A DNA stretch of 64,000 bases from Paenibacillus pabuli. Lineage in GTDB: Bacteria > Bacillota > Bacilli > Paenibacillales > Paenibacillaceae. Of this stretch, positions 25,933 through 34,420 are shown in pieces; position 1 is the first letter of the stretch; the number at the start of each line of letters is the position of its first letter. The stretch lies in NCBI RefSeq assembly GCF_039831995.1, contig NZ_JBDOIO010000003.1:1798001-1862000 (forward strand), in the 5' to 3' direction. The notes beneath the pieces are model-generated. The model was given only the letters and a program-made list of their open reading frames with translations. It made no database searches and was not told the origin of the DNA. Both the position numbers and the translations under genes were made by a program.

Positions 25933-27960
25933 TTGATTAGCAGCAAATTACCCAAAATGTTCTATGGCGGTGACTACAACCCCGAACAATGGGATCACGA
26001 GACCCATCTTGAAGACCTGCGCATGTTTAAACTGGCAGGTATTGATATAGCCACGATTAATGTTTTCTCCTGGGCTCTGATTCAGCCTGATGAGGTAACC
26101 TATAAATTCGAAGAATTGGATCAATTAATTGACAGTCTCTATGAAAACGGTGTCTACGTTTGTCTTGCCACCAGCACAGCTGCTCATCCGGCGTGGATGG
26201 CCAAAAAATATCCGGATGTACTTCGTGTGGATGCTGACGGACGCAAACGCAAATTCGGCGGACGTCATAATTCCTGTCCAAACAGCCCGACCTATCGTAA
26301 ATACTCCGAGAAAATTGCTGATAAACTGGCGGAACGATACAAAGATCATCCCGCTGTCCTGGTATGGCACATCTCCAACGAATACGGCGGAGACTGCTAT
26401 TGCGACAATTGTGAGAAAGCCTTCCGTGTGTATCTGAAAGAACGTTACAAGACTCTGGATCAGCTCAATCAAGCGTGGAATACCAACTTCTGGGGCCATA
26501 CATTTTATGATTGGGACGAAATTGTTCTGCCAAGCAATCTGAGTGAGCACTGGGGTAACAATAACTCGACGTTCCAGGGCATCTCGCTTGATTACTCCCG
26601 CTTCAACTCCGATAGCATGCTTGATTGTTACCGGTTGGAATATGATGCGATCAAGAAGCATGTCCCTGATTCCGTCGTAACGACTAACCTGATGGGATTC
26701 TTCAAGCAGCTTGATTATTTCAAATGGGCCAAATATATGGACATCATCTCTTGGGACAGCTACCCGGGTCTTGCCACACCATTCAGCTTCACTGCCATGG
26801 CACATGATCTGATGCGCGGGCTGAAAGATGGCCAGCCATTCATGCTTATGGAACAGACACCAAGCCAGCAAAACTGGCAGCCGTACAACTCGCTGAAGCG
26901 TCCTGGGGTTATGCGACTGTGGAGCTATCAGACAATTGCGCATGGCGCAGATACCATTATGTTCTTCCAGCTTCGCCGCTCCATCGGTGCATGTGAGAAG
27001 TATCATGGTGCAGTTATCGAGCACGTTGGACACGAGAATACACGTGTATTCCGCGAAGTCGCCCAGCTTGGCAAAGAGCTGCAATTGCTCGGTGACAAAA
27101 CACTCGATGCCACTGTGGAATCCAAAGTGGCGATTGTATTTGACTGGGATAACTGGTGGGCTATTGAGAAATCCAGCGGTCCTACCGTTGCTCTGAATTA
27201 CGTGGATCAAATTCACAAATATTACGCTGCCTTTTTCCGCCGCAATATCCAGGTGGATATCGTCAGCGTGGATACCGATCTCAGTAAGTATGATATTGTT
27301 CTTGCTCCGGTACTTTATATGGTCAAACCCGGATTTGCAGCCAAACTGGAGAAGTTTGTTGCAGCCGGCGGTACGTTCCTGACCACGTTCTTCAGCGGCA
27401 TTGTCAATGAGAGTGATCTCGTGACCACAGGTGGTTACCCGGGTGAGCTTCGTAAGCTGCTTGGGATCTGGGTTGAAGAGATCGATGCCCTGCTCCCTGA
27501 GCAAAAGAACAGTATCGTGCTAAAAGATGCCTATGGTGATCTTCACGGCAAATATGAATGCGGCATGCTGTGTGACCTGCTGCACAGCGAAGGTGCTGAA
27601 GTTATCGCCGAGTACGGAGACGATTTCTATCATGGCATGCCTGTCGTAACTCGCAACACGTTCGGTCAGGGTGAAGCATGGTATGTAGCTTCCGATCCGG
27701 AAGAGCGCTTCCTGGATGGCCTGCTGGGACAGCTTGCGGCAGCCAAAAGCATCCATCCATTGCTCGAAACACCAGATGGGGTGGAAGTAAGCGCACGGAC
27801 AAAAGACGGCAAGCAGTATCTCTTTGTCATGAATCACAATGCAACCACTCAATCATATGACCTGGGGGTTGGCAAAGCACAGGATCTCTTAACGGATCGC
27901 GAACTCTCTGGTAGCGTGGAGATTGAGGGCCGTGGTGTGCAGCTGCTCGAGATGAAGTGA
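25933..27960 (+). CDS. glycoside hydrolase family 42 beta-galactosidase
   Basis: GH42 enzymes cleave beta-galactosides and galacto-oligosaccharides from plant material. The 675-residue protein has the typical start FYGGDYNPEQWD, acid/base Glu150 in WHISNEYGGDC, cysteines CYCDNC for a structural zinc, nucleophile Glu307 in FMLMEQTPSQQNW, and the C-terminal trimerisation and beta domains. TTG at 25933 is chosen because GAGGTG is at the right spacing; a GTG at 25924 lies inside that site. No signal peptide. A 459-residue open frame lies on the opposite strand but is not believed. Confidence 0.95.
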   Translation: MISSKLPKMFYGGDYNPEQWDHETHLEDLRMFKLAGIDIATINVFSWALIQPDEVTYKFEELDQLIDSLYENGVYVCLATSTAAHPAWMAKKYPDVLRVDADGRKRKFGGRHNSCPNSPTYRKYSEKIADKLAERYKDHPAVLVWHISNEYGGDCYCDNCEKAFRVYLKERYKTLDQLNQAWNTNFWGHTFYDWDEIVLPSNLSEHWGNNNSTFQGISLDYSRFNSDSMLDCYRLEYDAIKKHVPDSVVTTNLMGFFKQLDYFKWAKYMDIISWDSYPGLATPFSFTAMAHDLMRGLKDGQPFMLMEQTPSQQNWQPYNSLKRPGVMRLWSYQTIAHGADTIMFFQLRRSIGACEKYHGAVIEHVGHENTRVFREVAQLGKELQLLGDKTLDATVESKVAIVFDWDNWWAIEKSSGPTVALNYVDQIHKYYAAFFRRNIQVDIVSVDTDLSKYDIVLAPVLYMVKPGFAAKLEKFVAAGGTFLTTFFSGIVNESDLVTTGGYPGELRKLLGIWVEEIDALLPEQKNSIVLKDAYGDLHGKYECGMLCDLLHSEGAEVIAEYGDDFYHGMPVVTRNTFGQGEAWYVASDPEERFLDGLLGQLAAAKSIHPLLETPDGVEVSARTKDGKQYLFVMNHNATTQSYDLGVGKAQDLLTDRELSGSVEIEGRGVQLLEMK

Positions 27961-28121
27961 GCCCTACCTGTTTGAATAAAACGAAAAGCAGAACGATAGA
28001 TAACCACTTGATACAAAGTGTTACGAATAACTCTGAACAATCAAGCTTCATACTTGAATAATTCGTTAAATTCCAATCTATTAATGTAGATATAAGTTTT
28101 CACCATACTAACTGCTACTTA

Positions 28122-28152
28122 CCGTATCCGTATAACCGGGTACGGTTTTTTT
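28122..28152 (+). terminator. terminator after GH42 gene
   Basis: CCGTATCC pairs with GGGTACGG (one G-U pair) around an 8-base loop, followed by seven T. From there to about 28295 nothing was recognised. Confidence 0.9.
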
Positions 28153-28297
28153 GCCATCCTTTGTGGTAATTTGGTGAGAAGGAAATAATACCCCATAGGG
28201 CGAATTTGGACGAGACCCATATTATAAAGGCACTTAGCCGGAAAAGCGCTCTCTCAGCCACCATTACACAGCAAAAAATAATTCGTACATATTATTG

Positions 28298-28316
28298 GTG
28301 ACACCCAAGATGTCAC
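28298..28316. promoter_or_regulatory. inverted repeat upstream of the WYL regulator
   Basis: GTGACA and TGTCAC form a perfect 6-base inverted repeat with a 7-base spacer, 75 bases before the regulator start. It is a good candidate for its own operator. Confidence 0.6.
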
Positions 28317-28390
28317 TAATCGGCTGTTACAATGGCTTTAGCACTCCGCATCCTTTCCGGCGGCCTAACTCTCGAAACGGAGTGGCTGAC

Positions 28391-29362
28391 ATGAATAAAA
28401 TAAATCGGCTTGCCGCCATCGTCATGGCATTACAGCATGGTCTTGAAACAGCACATTCACTGGCAGACAAGTTTGAAGTGTCCCGCCGTACGATTTTGCG
28501 AGATATTCAGTCCCTATCCGAGATGAATGTGCCGATTATTGCTATTTCTGGTCCGGGTGGTGGCTTTCGGCTTATGGATGGGTATGTGCTGCCTCCGCTG
28601 CAGCTGGATCCGGTGGAAGCCGCAACTCTCATTTTCGCTCTTGAGGGAATCAGCCATTATGCAGATACACCTTTTCAAGAGAAACGCTGGACGGTTATGG
28701 ATAAAATTAAAGGCATTATTCCGGATGACGTCATGGCTCGAATCGATCCCATGCTCAAACAGCTGAATCACTATATCCCGGAGCGCAACTATATTCTTCA
28801 TCATCTGGAACCGCTGCTTGCATGCATTCCTGAACAAGGTTGGTTGCGTATCCTGTATCGGTCGGCAGCATGTCAGCGCTGGATTCAGATCCGTCCGATT
28901 CGCATTTATGCCTCTGCTGGATTTTGGTACTGTGATGCATATTCGGCGGAACATGGGGAACAGCGCGTGTTTCGAGTGGACCGGATTTTGGAGGCGGAGC
29001 CTATTGATGCTTCAAAAACAAGACAGTTGACGACAGCCGCCGAGCGAGAACTCAGCCAGCCCCGCCCTATGGAAAGACCACCCGTTCGTATCCAAGCCCG
29101 TTTAAGCTACTGTGCCATGGTAGAGGCTGAACAGGACAGGCACATTGGTGAGAAAATGACGGAAATTGCCCCAGATCTCTGGGAACTGTCCTTCCTTTGT
29201 CCAGCAGACCAATGGGAGTGGGCTGTTCGTTTCTTTTATCGTCTGGGCCGCGAAGCAGAAGTGATTGAACCTGAGGAACTCCGGAGCGAAATCAGGCAGC
29301 ATGCCGTGGATGTGTACCGACTGTATGGAAGTACTACCCCTGATTCTTGTACAACCACTTAA
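28391..29362 (+). CDS. DeoR/YafY-type regulator with WYL domain
   Basis: The 323-residue protein has an N-terminal winged helix (NKINRLAAIVMALQ, then HSLADKFEVSRRTILRDIQS) and a central WYL ligand-binding domain (LRILYRSAACQRWIQIRPI, YASAGFWYCDAYSAEHGEQRVFRVDRI), with a C-terminal WCX-type extension. ATG at 28391 is chosen because GGAGTG precedes it; the frame is open 96 bases further but would run through the inverted repeat. It stands 17 bases before an AlkZ-related gene, likely its target. Confidence 0.9.
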   Translation: MNKINRLAAIVMALQHGLETAHSLADKFEVSRRTILRDIQSLSEMNVPIIAISGPGGGFRLMDGYVLPPLQLDPVEAATLIFALEGISHYADTPFQEKRWTVMDKIKGIIPDDVMARIDPMLKQLNHYIPERNYILHHLEPLLACIPEQGWLRILYRSAACQRWIQIRPIRIYASAGFWYCDAYSAEHGEQRVFRVDRILEAEPIDASKTRQLTTAAERELSQPRPMERPPVRIQARLSYCAMVEAEQDRHIGEKMTEIAPDLWELSFLCPADQWEWAVRFFYRLGREAEVIEPEELRSEIRQHAVDVYRLYGSTTPDSCTTT

Positions 29363-29379
29363 AAGGAGATGCCTTAACC

Positions 29380-30060
29380 ATGATTACTGAGCCGATTGTA
29401 ACCTATAAAGAAGCTGTACAGCGTATACAGACTGCTGGATTGCTTCCACTGGCACCGCTATTTCCCGACTTCCCTTCCCTCTCTTCGTTAACGCCACAGG
29501 AAAATTGGCATACCGATTCTCCTCTGGATCCCTGGCTGTGGCGTTCGCGACTTGCTGAGGATGGCACTGCTGCCTACGGTAAATTTGTCAAAAAGAAAGC
29601 CATCCTCATCTCCCGTGAATGTTTCCCGTGGGTGCATCGGCTGCTGTCTGACAGCAGAACCATTCAGGTGCAATATGACGCCGGGCTGCTCTCCCGTGAC
29701 GCCTTCAAGCTATATGAGCAAATTGAAGAACAAGAAGGCATCGATGGGCGGGCTTTACGTGCACAGGCTGGATTTGGTGCCAAAGAAGAGAAGAAGGCGT
29801 TCGATCAAGGACTTCTGGATCTCCAGAGCAGTACAGCCATTGTCATTAGCGGCACCAAAGAAAAGGAAGGTCTCGCGGAAGGCAAGGTGGCCTGGAATAG
29901 TTCTTCCTATGAGACTGCAGGTCACTGGATGAACCGTCAAGGGATTAAACCCTTTAACGGCAGCATCACAGAAGCACGTGACCTTTTGCTGGACAAGCTT
30001 GTGGAACACACGACGGAAGCTGGATTGGTAAAAATCAAAAAGGCGCTTGGCATCGTTTAA
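29380..30060 (+). CDS. AlkZ-related protein (uncertain)
   Basis: The 226-residue protein resembles those annotated as AlkZ-related in Firmicutes, a group named for distant similarity to DNA glycosylase AlkZ. Recognisable parts are DPWLWRSRLAEDGTAAYGKF, KKAILISRECFPWVHRLL and SYETAGHWM. The family name is from memory. AAAAGGAGATG precedes the ATG at 29380. It is 17 bases after the WYL regulator and probably in one transcript. A role in DNA repair or stress response is only a guess. Confidence 0.6.
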   Translation: MITEPIVTYKEAVQRIQTAGLLPLAPLFPDFPSLSSLTPQENWHTDSPLDPWLWRSRLAEDGTAAYGKFVKKKAILISRECFPWVHRLLSDSRTIQVQYDAGLLSRDAFKLYEQIEEQEGIDGRALRAQAGFGAKEEKKAFDQGLLDLQSSTAIVISGTKEKEGLAEGKVAWNSSSYETAGHWMNRQGIKPFNGSITEARDLLLDKLVEHTTEAGLVKIKKALGIV

Positions 30061-30140
30061 GCCGAATCCATGTGACATGGATACATTCCGCGATCATAAG
30101 CAGATCATTTTTAAACTTTGATTTCATATCTGTTTACAAC

Positions 30141-30183
30141 AAAAATCCCGGAGGCCACATCAGTATTGGCTACCGGGATTTTT
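30141..30183. terminator. bidirectional terminator between AlkZ-related gene and uxaA
   Basis: AAAAATCCCGG pairs perfectly with CCGGGATTTTT, with AGGCCA/TTGGCT inside. T runs follow on both strands, so it serves both convergent genes. Confidence 0.93.
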
Positions 30184-30223
30184 AATGAGTCGTAAGAACA
30201 TGCCATGCCTGAGAGTGTACAAC

Positions 30224-31738
30224 TTATAGAATTACACCATCTTTAAATATGGCGATTTCTCGAAACCCATGCTGCTCGCTGAGTGTCTGAGTACGTCCTG
30301 AGGCAATGTCGATCAACTGGCTAAAGAGTTGAATTTTCACGTCATCCATCGTCCGGCCTTCCAGCAGTTGACCTGCGTTGAAGTCGATCCAGTGTTTTTT
30401 TCGATTCGCCAGATCCGATTGCGTTGCAATCTTGATGGTAGGTACCGGACCTCCGAACGGAGTTCCCCTTCCCGTAGTAAACAGTACAATGTGAGCTCCT
30501 GCAGCTGACAATGCCGTGACCGACACCAAATCATTGCCGGGCGCCTCAACAATGTTTAAGCCAGTTTGGGTTACACGTTTTCCATAACGAAGCACATCAA
30601 CGACGGAAGAACGGCCGCCTTTTTGAGTACAGCCCAGCGATTTCTCTTCAAGAGTCGTAATGCCACCGGCTTTGTTGCCAGGAGACGGATTCTCATAGAT
30701 GTTCTGACCATGATTTACAAAATATTGCTTGAATCCGTTGATTAAATCCACCAAATCCCTGAAAACCTGTTCATTCGCAGCCCGATTCATCAAAATGGTT
30801 TCTGCCCCAAACATTTCCGGCACTTCGGTCAGAATGGCGGTTCCTCCTGCGGCAACCAGCATATCGGCAACCGAACCCACTAACGGATTGGCTGTGATGC
30901 CGGATAAACCGTCTGAACCACCACACTTCAATCCGATTTTGAGCTTGCTTAGTGGAAGCGGCTGGCGCCGTTCCACCTCGGCAATCTCCACTAGCTCTTC
31001 CATTAGGCGCAAACCCTCTTCAAGTTCATCATCTGCTTCCTGAGCCTTGAGAAAACGGACTTTCCCCTGATATTCAGGTGCGATGCATTCGCGGAACTGG
31101 TCGACCTGATTATTTTCACAGCCCAGTCCAATGACCAATACACCACCTGCATTCGGATGTTCGACGAGGGAAGCCAGCAGTTGTTGGGTATATTTCAGAT
31201 CATCGCCAAGCTGCGAGCAGCCGAATGGATGAGGAAAGTGATACACGCCGTCCACTCTGCTACCGAACTGGGACTGACCCATGCGAGCCAGTGCTTCGCA
31301 TACCTTGTTGATGCATCCTACCGTATTAACGATCCAGATTTCATTACGTATACCTGCCTCCCCGTTAGGGCGCAAGTAGCCTTCAAAAGTCCGCAAGTGT
31401 TCCGGGGGCATATCTGTCTGAACGGATACACCAGGCTGATATTCATATTCCAGCAAGCCATGCAGTCCCGTCTTCAGATTATGGCTATGAATCCAGTTCC
31501 CCTGCTCAATCCGTTCCTTGGCAATACCGATGGAGAAACCATATTTCAGGACATCATCACCTGGTTCGATCCCATGTACAGCGATCTTATGCCCTTTGGG
31601 CACATCATCTAGCAGTGCAAATGAAACCCCGTCAGAGAGCGTAAGCGTCTCTCCCTTTGTGTAATCGCGAAGAGCTATGATCACATCATCCTGCGGCTGT
31701 ATGGCAATCCAGTCATGCGTTGTACTTGTTGTATTCAT
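30224..31738 (-). CDS. uxaA: altronate dehydratase
   Basis: UxaA dehydrates D-altronate to 2-keto-3-deoxygluconate in galacturonate breakdown. The 504-residue protein has the N-terminal SAF domain (DVIIALRDYTKGETL, HKIAVHGIEPGDDVLKYG) and the large domain with GYLRPNGEAGIRNEIWIVNT, LKCGGSDGLSGITANPL and NDLVSVTALSAAGAH. ATG overlaps the uxaB stop as ATGA, so the two are coupled. Genes for the isomerase UxaC, the kinase and the aldolase are not in the window. Confidence 0.95.
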   Translation of the reverse strand: MNTTSTTHDWIAIQPQDDVIIALRDYTKGETLTLSDGVSFALLDDVPKGHKIAVHGIEPGDDVLKYGFSIGIAKERIEQGNWIHSHNLKTGLHGLLEYEYQPGVSVQTDMPPEHLRTFEGYLRPNGEAGIRNEIWIVNTVGCINKVCEALARMGQSQFGSRVDGVYHFPHPFGCSQLGDDLKYTQQLLASLVEHPNAGGVLVIGLGCENNQVDQFRECIAPEYQGKVRFLKAQEADDELEEGLRLMEELVEIAEVERRQPLPLSKLKIGLKCGGSDGLSGITANPLVGSVADMLVAAGGTAILTEVPEMFGAETILMNRAANEQVFRDLVDLINGFKQYFVNHGQNIYENPSPGNKAGGITTLEEKSLGCTQKGGRSSVVDVLRYGKRVTQTGLNIVEAPGNDLVSVTALSAAGAHIVLFTTGRGTPFGGPVPTIKIATQSDLANRKKHWIDFNAGQLLEGRTMDDVKIQLFSQLIDIASGRTQTLSEQHGFREIAIFKDGVIL

Positions 31739-33252
31739 TTCGTCTCACCTTCCAGTAAAACCATCTCATCCAGAAGTGCTTCGCGCAGCCCTCTTCGCTC
31801 GTTCAGATTCTCTCCCCAGATGGTTGAGTCCGCCAATACGGCAGCCAGTCTGTCGTTCAACTGTTGTCGGTCTTTTCTGAGTGAATCATAGTTGTCCCAG
31901 TGTGCAGTCAAGGCCGCAAGAATATCCGGGTCATCCCTGAGCACAACGGATTCACCGTTGAACCGATGCCCTTTGTATCCGTCTAACGTATTCACCGGGC
32001 GGTACAATAACAACAAACCAGCGAATCCCCGAATAAGACGTGTCGGCCAGCTGTTCCGGGTTTGTTCATAGGACAATAAGGTAGGCAGAACACGCACCTT
32101 GAATTTGCCAATGGTATTTAAGGCAATATCCTGAAGCTTGTGATTGATATAGGGATTAAGGAATCGTTCAAACACTTCTTCAGCATACTGGTCAAGATGA
32201 TGATCCGGCATATCAAGCGCAGGCACGATTTCCTCATGAACGGCTTCCCTGATCCAGGGCCCGAATTGCAAATCTTCCATTGTCTCTCTCACATACTGTT
32301 TGCCTTGAAGAATGCCAAGAGAAGACATCAAGGTATGCGCGCCATTCAAAATGCGAACCTTGCGCAGTTGGTAGGGCTTTAGGTCTTTGACCCAATGAAC
32401 ATTAAGTCCAGCCTGCTTCAGCGGCAATTTCTTGTCCAGTCCCTCATCCCCCTGAATGGCCCAGAAATGATAAGGCTCTGCCGTATTAATCAGTTGATCC
32501 TCATAACCCCAGCGCCCTGCCAGGGAGTCCGCTTCTTCCTTGGTCGGCGCACCCGTCACGATCCGGTCCACCAAATTGTTCAGAAACAGGTTATGGTCTC
32601 TAATCCATGAGCGAAATCCATCGGAATAACCAAAATCCTCACTGTGACGCAATACACAGCTGCGCAGTACATCACCATTTCCTTCAAGCAGTTCACACGG
32701 CAGATGGATCAACCCTCTGGAAGGATCGCCCTCATACCGTACATAACGTTGATGGAGAAAAACGGTTAGCTTGCCCGGAAACGAAGATACAGGCTCTCCT
32801 TCCACGTAATCCGATTGAATATATCTTAATCCCGACTCCGTCGTATTGGAGACAACAAACTCCAGTGAAGGGAGCTCGGCCAGTTCAAGAAATGCCTGCC
32901 ATTCTTCATAAGGATTTATGCACCGGGAAAAGATCGAAATCATCTCCGTACGCTCTACGGCTTTACCTTGAGAGAGACCTCGGGTAATCATGGTATACAA
33001 TCCATCCTGATCCCGGATCTGCTCCAGCTTTGCCTTGCCTCCTGGCCGGGGCTGGGTAACTACCACACTGCCATGGAATTTGCCTTGTCTGGCGCTCTCA
33101 TGGAGCATCCAGTCCACAAATCCCCGCAAAAAGTTACCTTCTCCAATCTGCAGTACCTTTACGGGACGATCCATGATTTCCTTGCACTTGCGCTGCCCGT
33201 CGTTTCCCAACAGATTCAGCTTCAGTTTTGGTCGTTTGGTGCTCGCCGACAT
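31735..33252 (-). CDS. uxaB: tagaturonate reductase
   Basis: UxaB reduces D-tagaturonate to D-altronate with NADH, the step before UxaA. The 505-residue protein is of the long-chain mannitol dehydrogenase family: the NAD-binding segment VLQIGEGNFLRGFVDWM, then FVVSNTTESGLRY, and the C-terminal KVRILNGAHTLMSSLG. ATG at 33252 is used, with GAGGTG seven bases upstream; a GTG two codons earlier is less well placed. Order uxaB-uxaA, divergent from an AraC gene that probably senses a hexuronate. Confidence 0.94.
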   Translation of the reverse strand: MSASTKRPKLKLNLLGNDGQRKCKEIMDRPVKVLQIGEGNFLRGFVDWMLHESARQGKFHGSVVVTQPRPGGKAKLEQIRDQDGLYTMITRGLSQGKAVERTEMISIFSRCINPYEEWQAFLELAELPSLEFVVSNTTESGLRYIQSDYVEGEPVSSFPGKLTVFLHQRYVRYEGDPSRGLIHLPCELLEGNGDVLRSCVLRHSEDFGYSDGFRSWIRDHNLFLNNLVDRIVTGAPTKEEADSLAGRWGYEDQLINTAEPYHFWAIQGDEGLDKKLPLKQAGLNVHWVKDLKPYQLRKVRILNGAHTLMSSLGILQGKQYVRETMEDLQFGPWIREAVHEEIVPALDMPDHHLDQYAEEVFERFLNPYINHKLQDIALNTIGKFKVRVLPTLLSYEQTRNSWPTRLIRGFAGLLLLYRPVNTLDGYKGHRFNGESVVLRDDPDILAALTAHWDNYDSLRKDRQQLNDRLAAVLADSTIWGENLNERRGLREALLDEMVLLEGETK

Positions 33253-33316
33253 ACCCACTCACCTCATCGTTTATTTGTCATTATACGAGTCAGACTTCAT
33301 CCGTTACCTTCATAAT

Positions 33317-33330
33317 TGAAAACGCTTTAA
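33317..33330. promoter_or_regulatory. cre site between uxaB and the AraC gene
   Basis: TGAAAACGCTTTAA matches the CcpA consensus TGWAARCGYTWNCW at 13 of 14 positions. It lies in the divergent promoter region, 65 bases before uxaB, and suggests catabolite repression of hexuronate use. Confidence 0.72.
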
Positions 33331-33443
33331 ATTCATTGTATCATCAAAAAAAGGAAATTAAATTGCATATATTGCGTTAAATATACTCTTTCATGACTAG
33401 GCAAGGTCTCCCTTGCATTTAATATGTTTAGAAAGGAGTTTTT

Positions 33444-34313
33444 ATGGCACGATCGCCCGTTCGCACAACGATCCAGTCGGAATCAGGCATTCCCTTTCGA
33501 CTGGTATATGCAGATACGAAAGCTCCCCAGAATGAACTGCCGGATCATCTGCATGATTGGCATGAAATCATTTACGTATATCGCGGTCAAGGAACCATAT
33601 TTATTGATACGGGTCTTGAAGACATGCAGGCAGGGGACTTATTCATCATTCCAGGCAGCACGGTACACCGGGCGTTGCCGGATGAGATTAATCCCGTAAC
33701 CTCTTCAGCTCTGTTTTTTAGTCCCGGATTACTGACAGCAGCTGCGGGAGGGAGCGCTTCAGTCCTGCTCTCCCTGTTTGAGCGATGCCGCAGACGCAGG
33801 GTTTACAAAAGACACCTGATCCCCGAGGAACAAGTTAAAGTGACTGCATTTATTGAGGAAATTCATGACGAGTTCCAGCTGGGTAACCAGCTGAGCGCCC
33901 ATGCTGCCCTGCTTCGGCTTCAATTGCTGCTCATATTTCTCGAACGTCTAGAGGATGCCGGTCCTGCCCGCTCTGTTCATTCCAATTCAGGTCCGAGCTG
34001 GCTGTCAGCCACCCTGTCCAATATTGACGATAAATTGCGCAGCGGGCTTTCCTTGTCTGAGCTCGCTCTGCAGGCAGCGGTATCCCCTGCACATTTCAGC
34101 CGGGCGTTCAAAAAATATACAGGCATGACCCTAACCGACTACGCTCTAGCCCGCCGTGTGATCATGGCGAAGGAGCATCTGCTTCGGAACGATGACACCA
34201 TGGCATCTGTAGCCGATGCCTGCGGCTTTGAGAGCCTGCCTCATTTTTATCGGCAATTCAAAAAAATCACAGGTACCACCCCTGCGGCTTACCGCAGAAC
34301 GATGAATGGTTGA
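33444..34313 (+). CDS. AraC family regulator, probably of uxaBA
   Basis: The 289-residue protein has an N-terminal cupin (DHLHDWHEIIYVYRGQGTIF, DLFIIPGSTVHRALPDE) and a C-terminal double helix-turn-helix (LSLSELALQAAVSPAHFSRAFKK and TMASVADACGFESLPHFYRQFKK). GAAAGGAG precedes the ATG. It is divergent from uxaB across a 191-base gap with a cre site, which points to control of galacturonate genes. Confidence 0.92.
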   Translation: MARSPVRTTIQSESGIPFRLVYADTKAPQNELPDHLHDWHEIIYVYRGQGTIFIDTGLEDMQAGDLFIIPGSTVHRALPDEINPVTSSALFFSPGLLTAAAGGSASVLLSLFERCRRRRVYKRHLIPEEQVKVTAFIEEIHDEFQLGNQLSAHAALLRLQLLLIFLERLEDAGPARSVHSNSGPSWLSATLSNIDDKLRSGLSLSELALQAAVSPAHFSRAFKKYTGMTLTDYALARRVIMAKEHLLRNDDTMASVADACGFESLPHFYRQFKKITGTTPAAYRRTMNG

Positions 34314-34420
34314 TTAGCCAAAGTGTAACATATTCTTCCATACAGCCCTTGTGGTATGATAATACGGAATAACAATGTCAGAAACGATACGTTTCTTCGG
34401 TCAGAGGAGCTTTAATTCCC

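Noticed and set aside
26125..27504. 459-residue open frame opposite the GH42 gene
   Set aside because: It is fully antisense to a well-conserved gene whose catalytic motifs are clear, has no ribosome binding site, and shows no recognisable protein features. Codon bias of the real gene leaves the complementary frame open.
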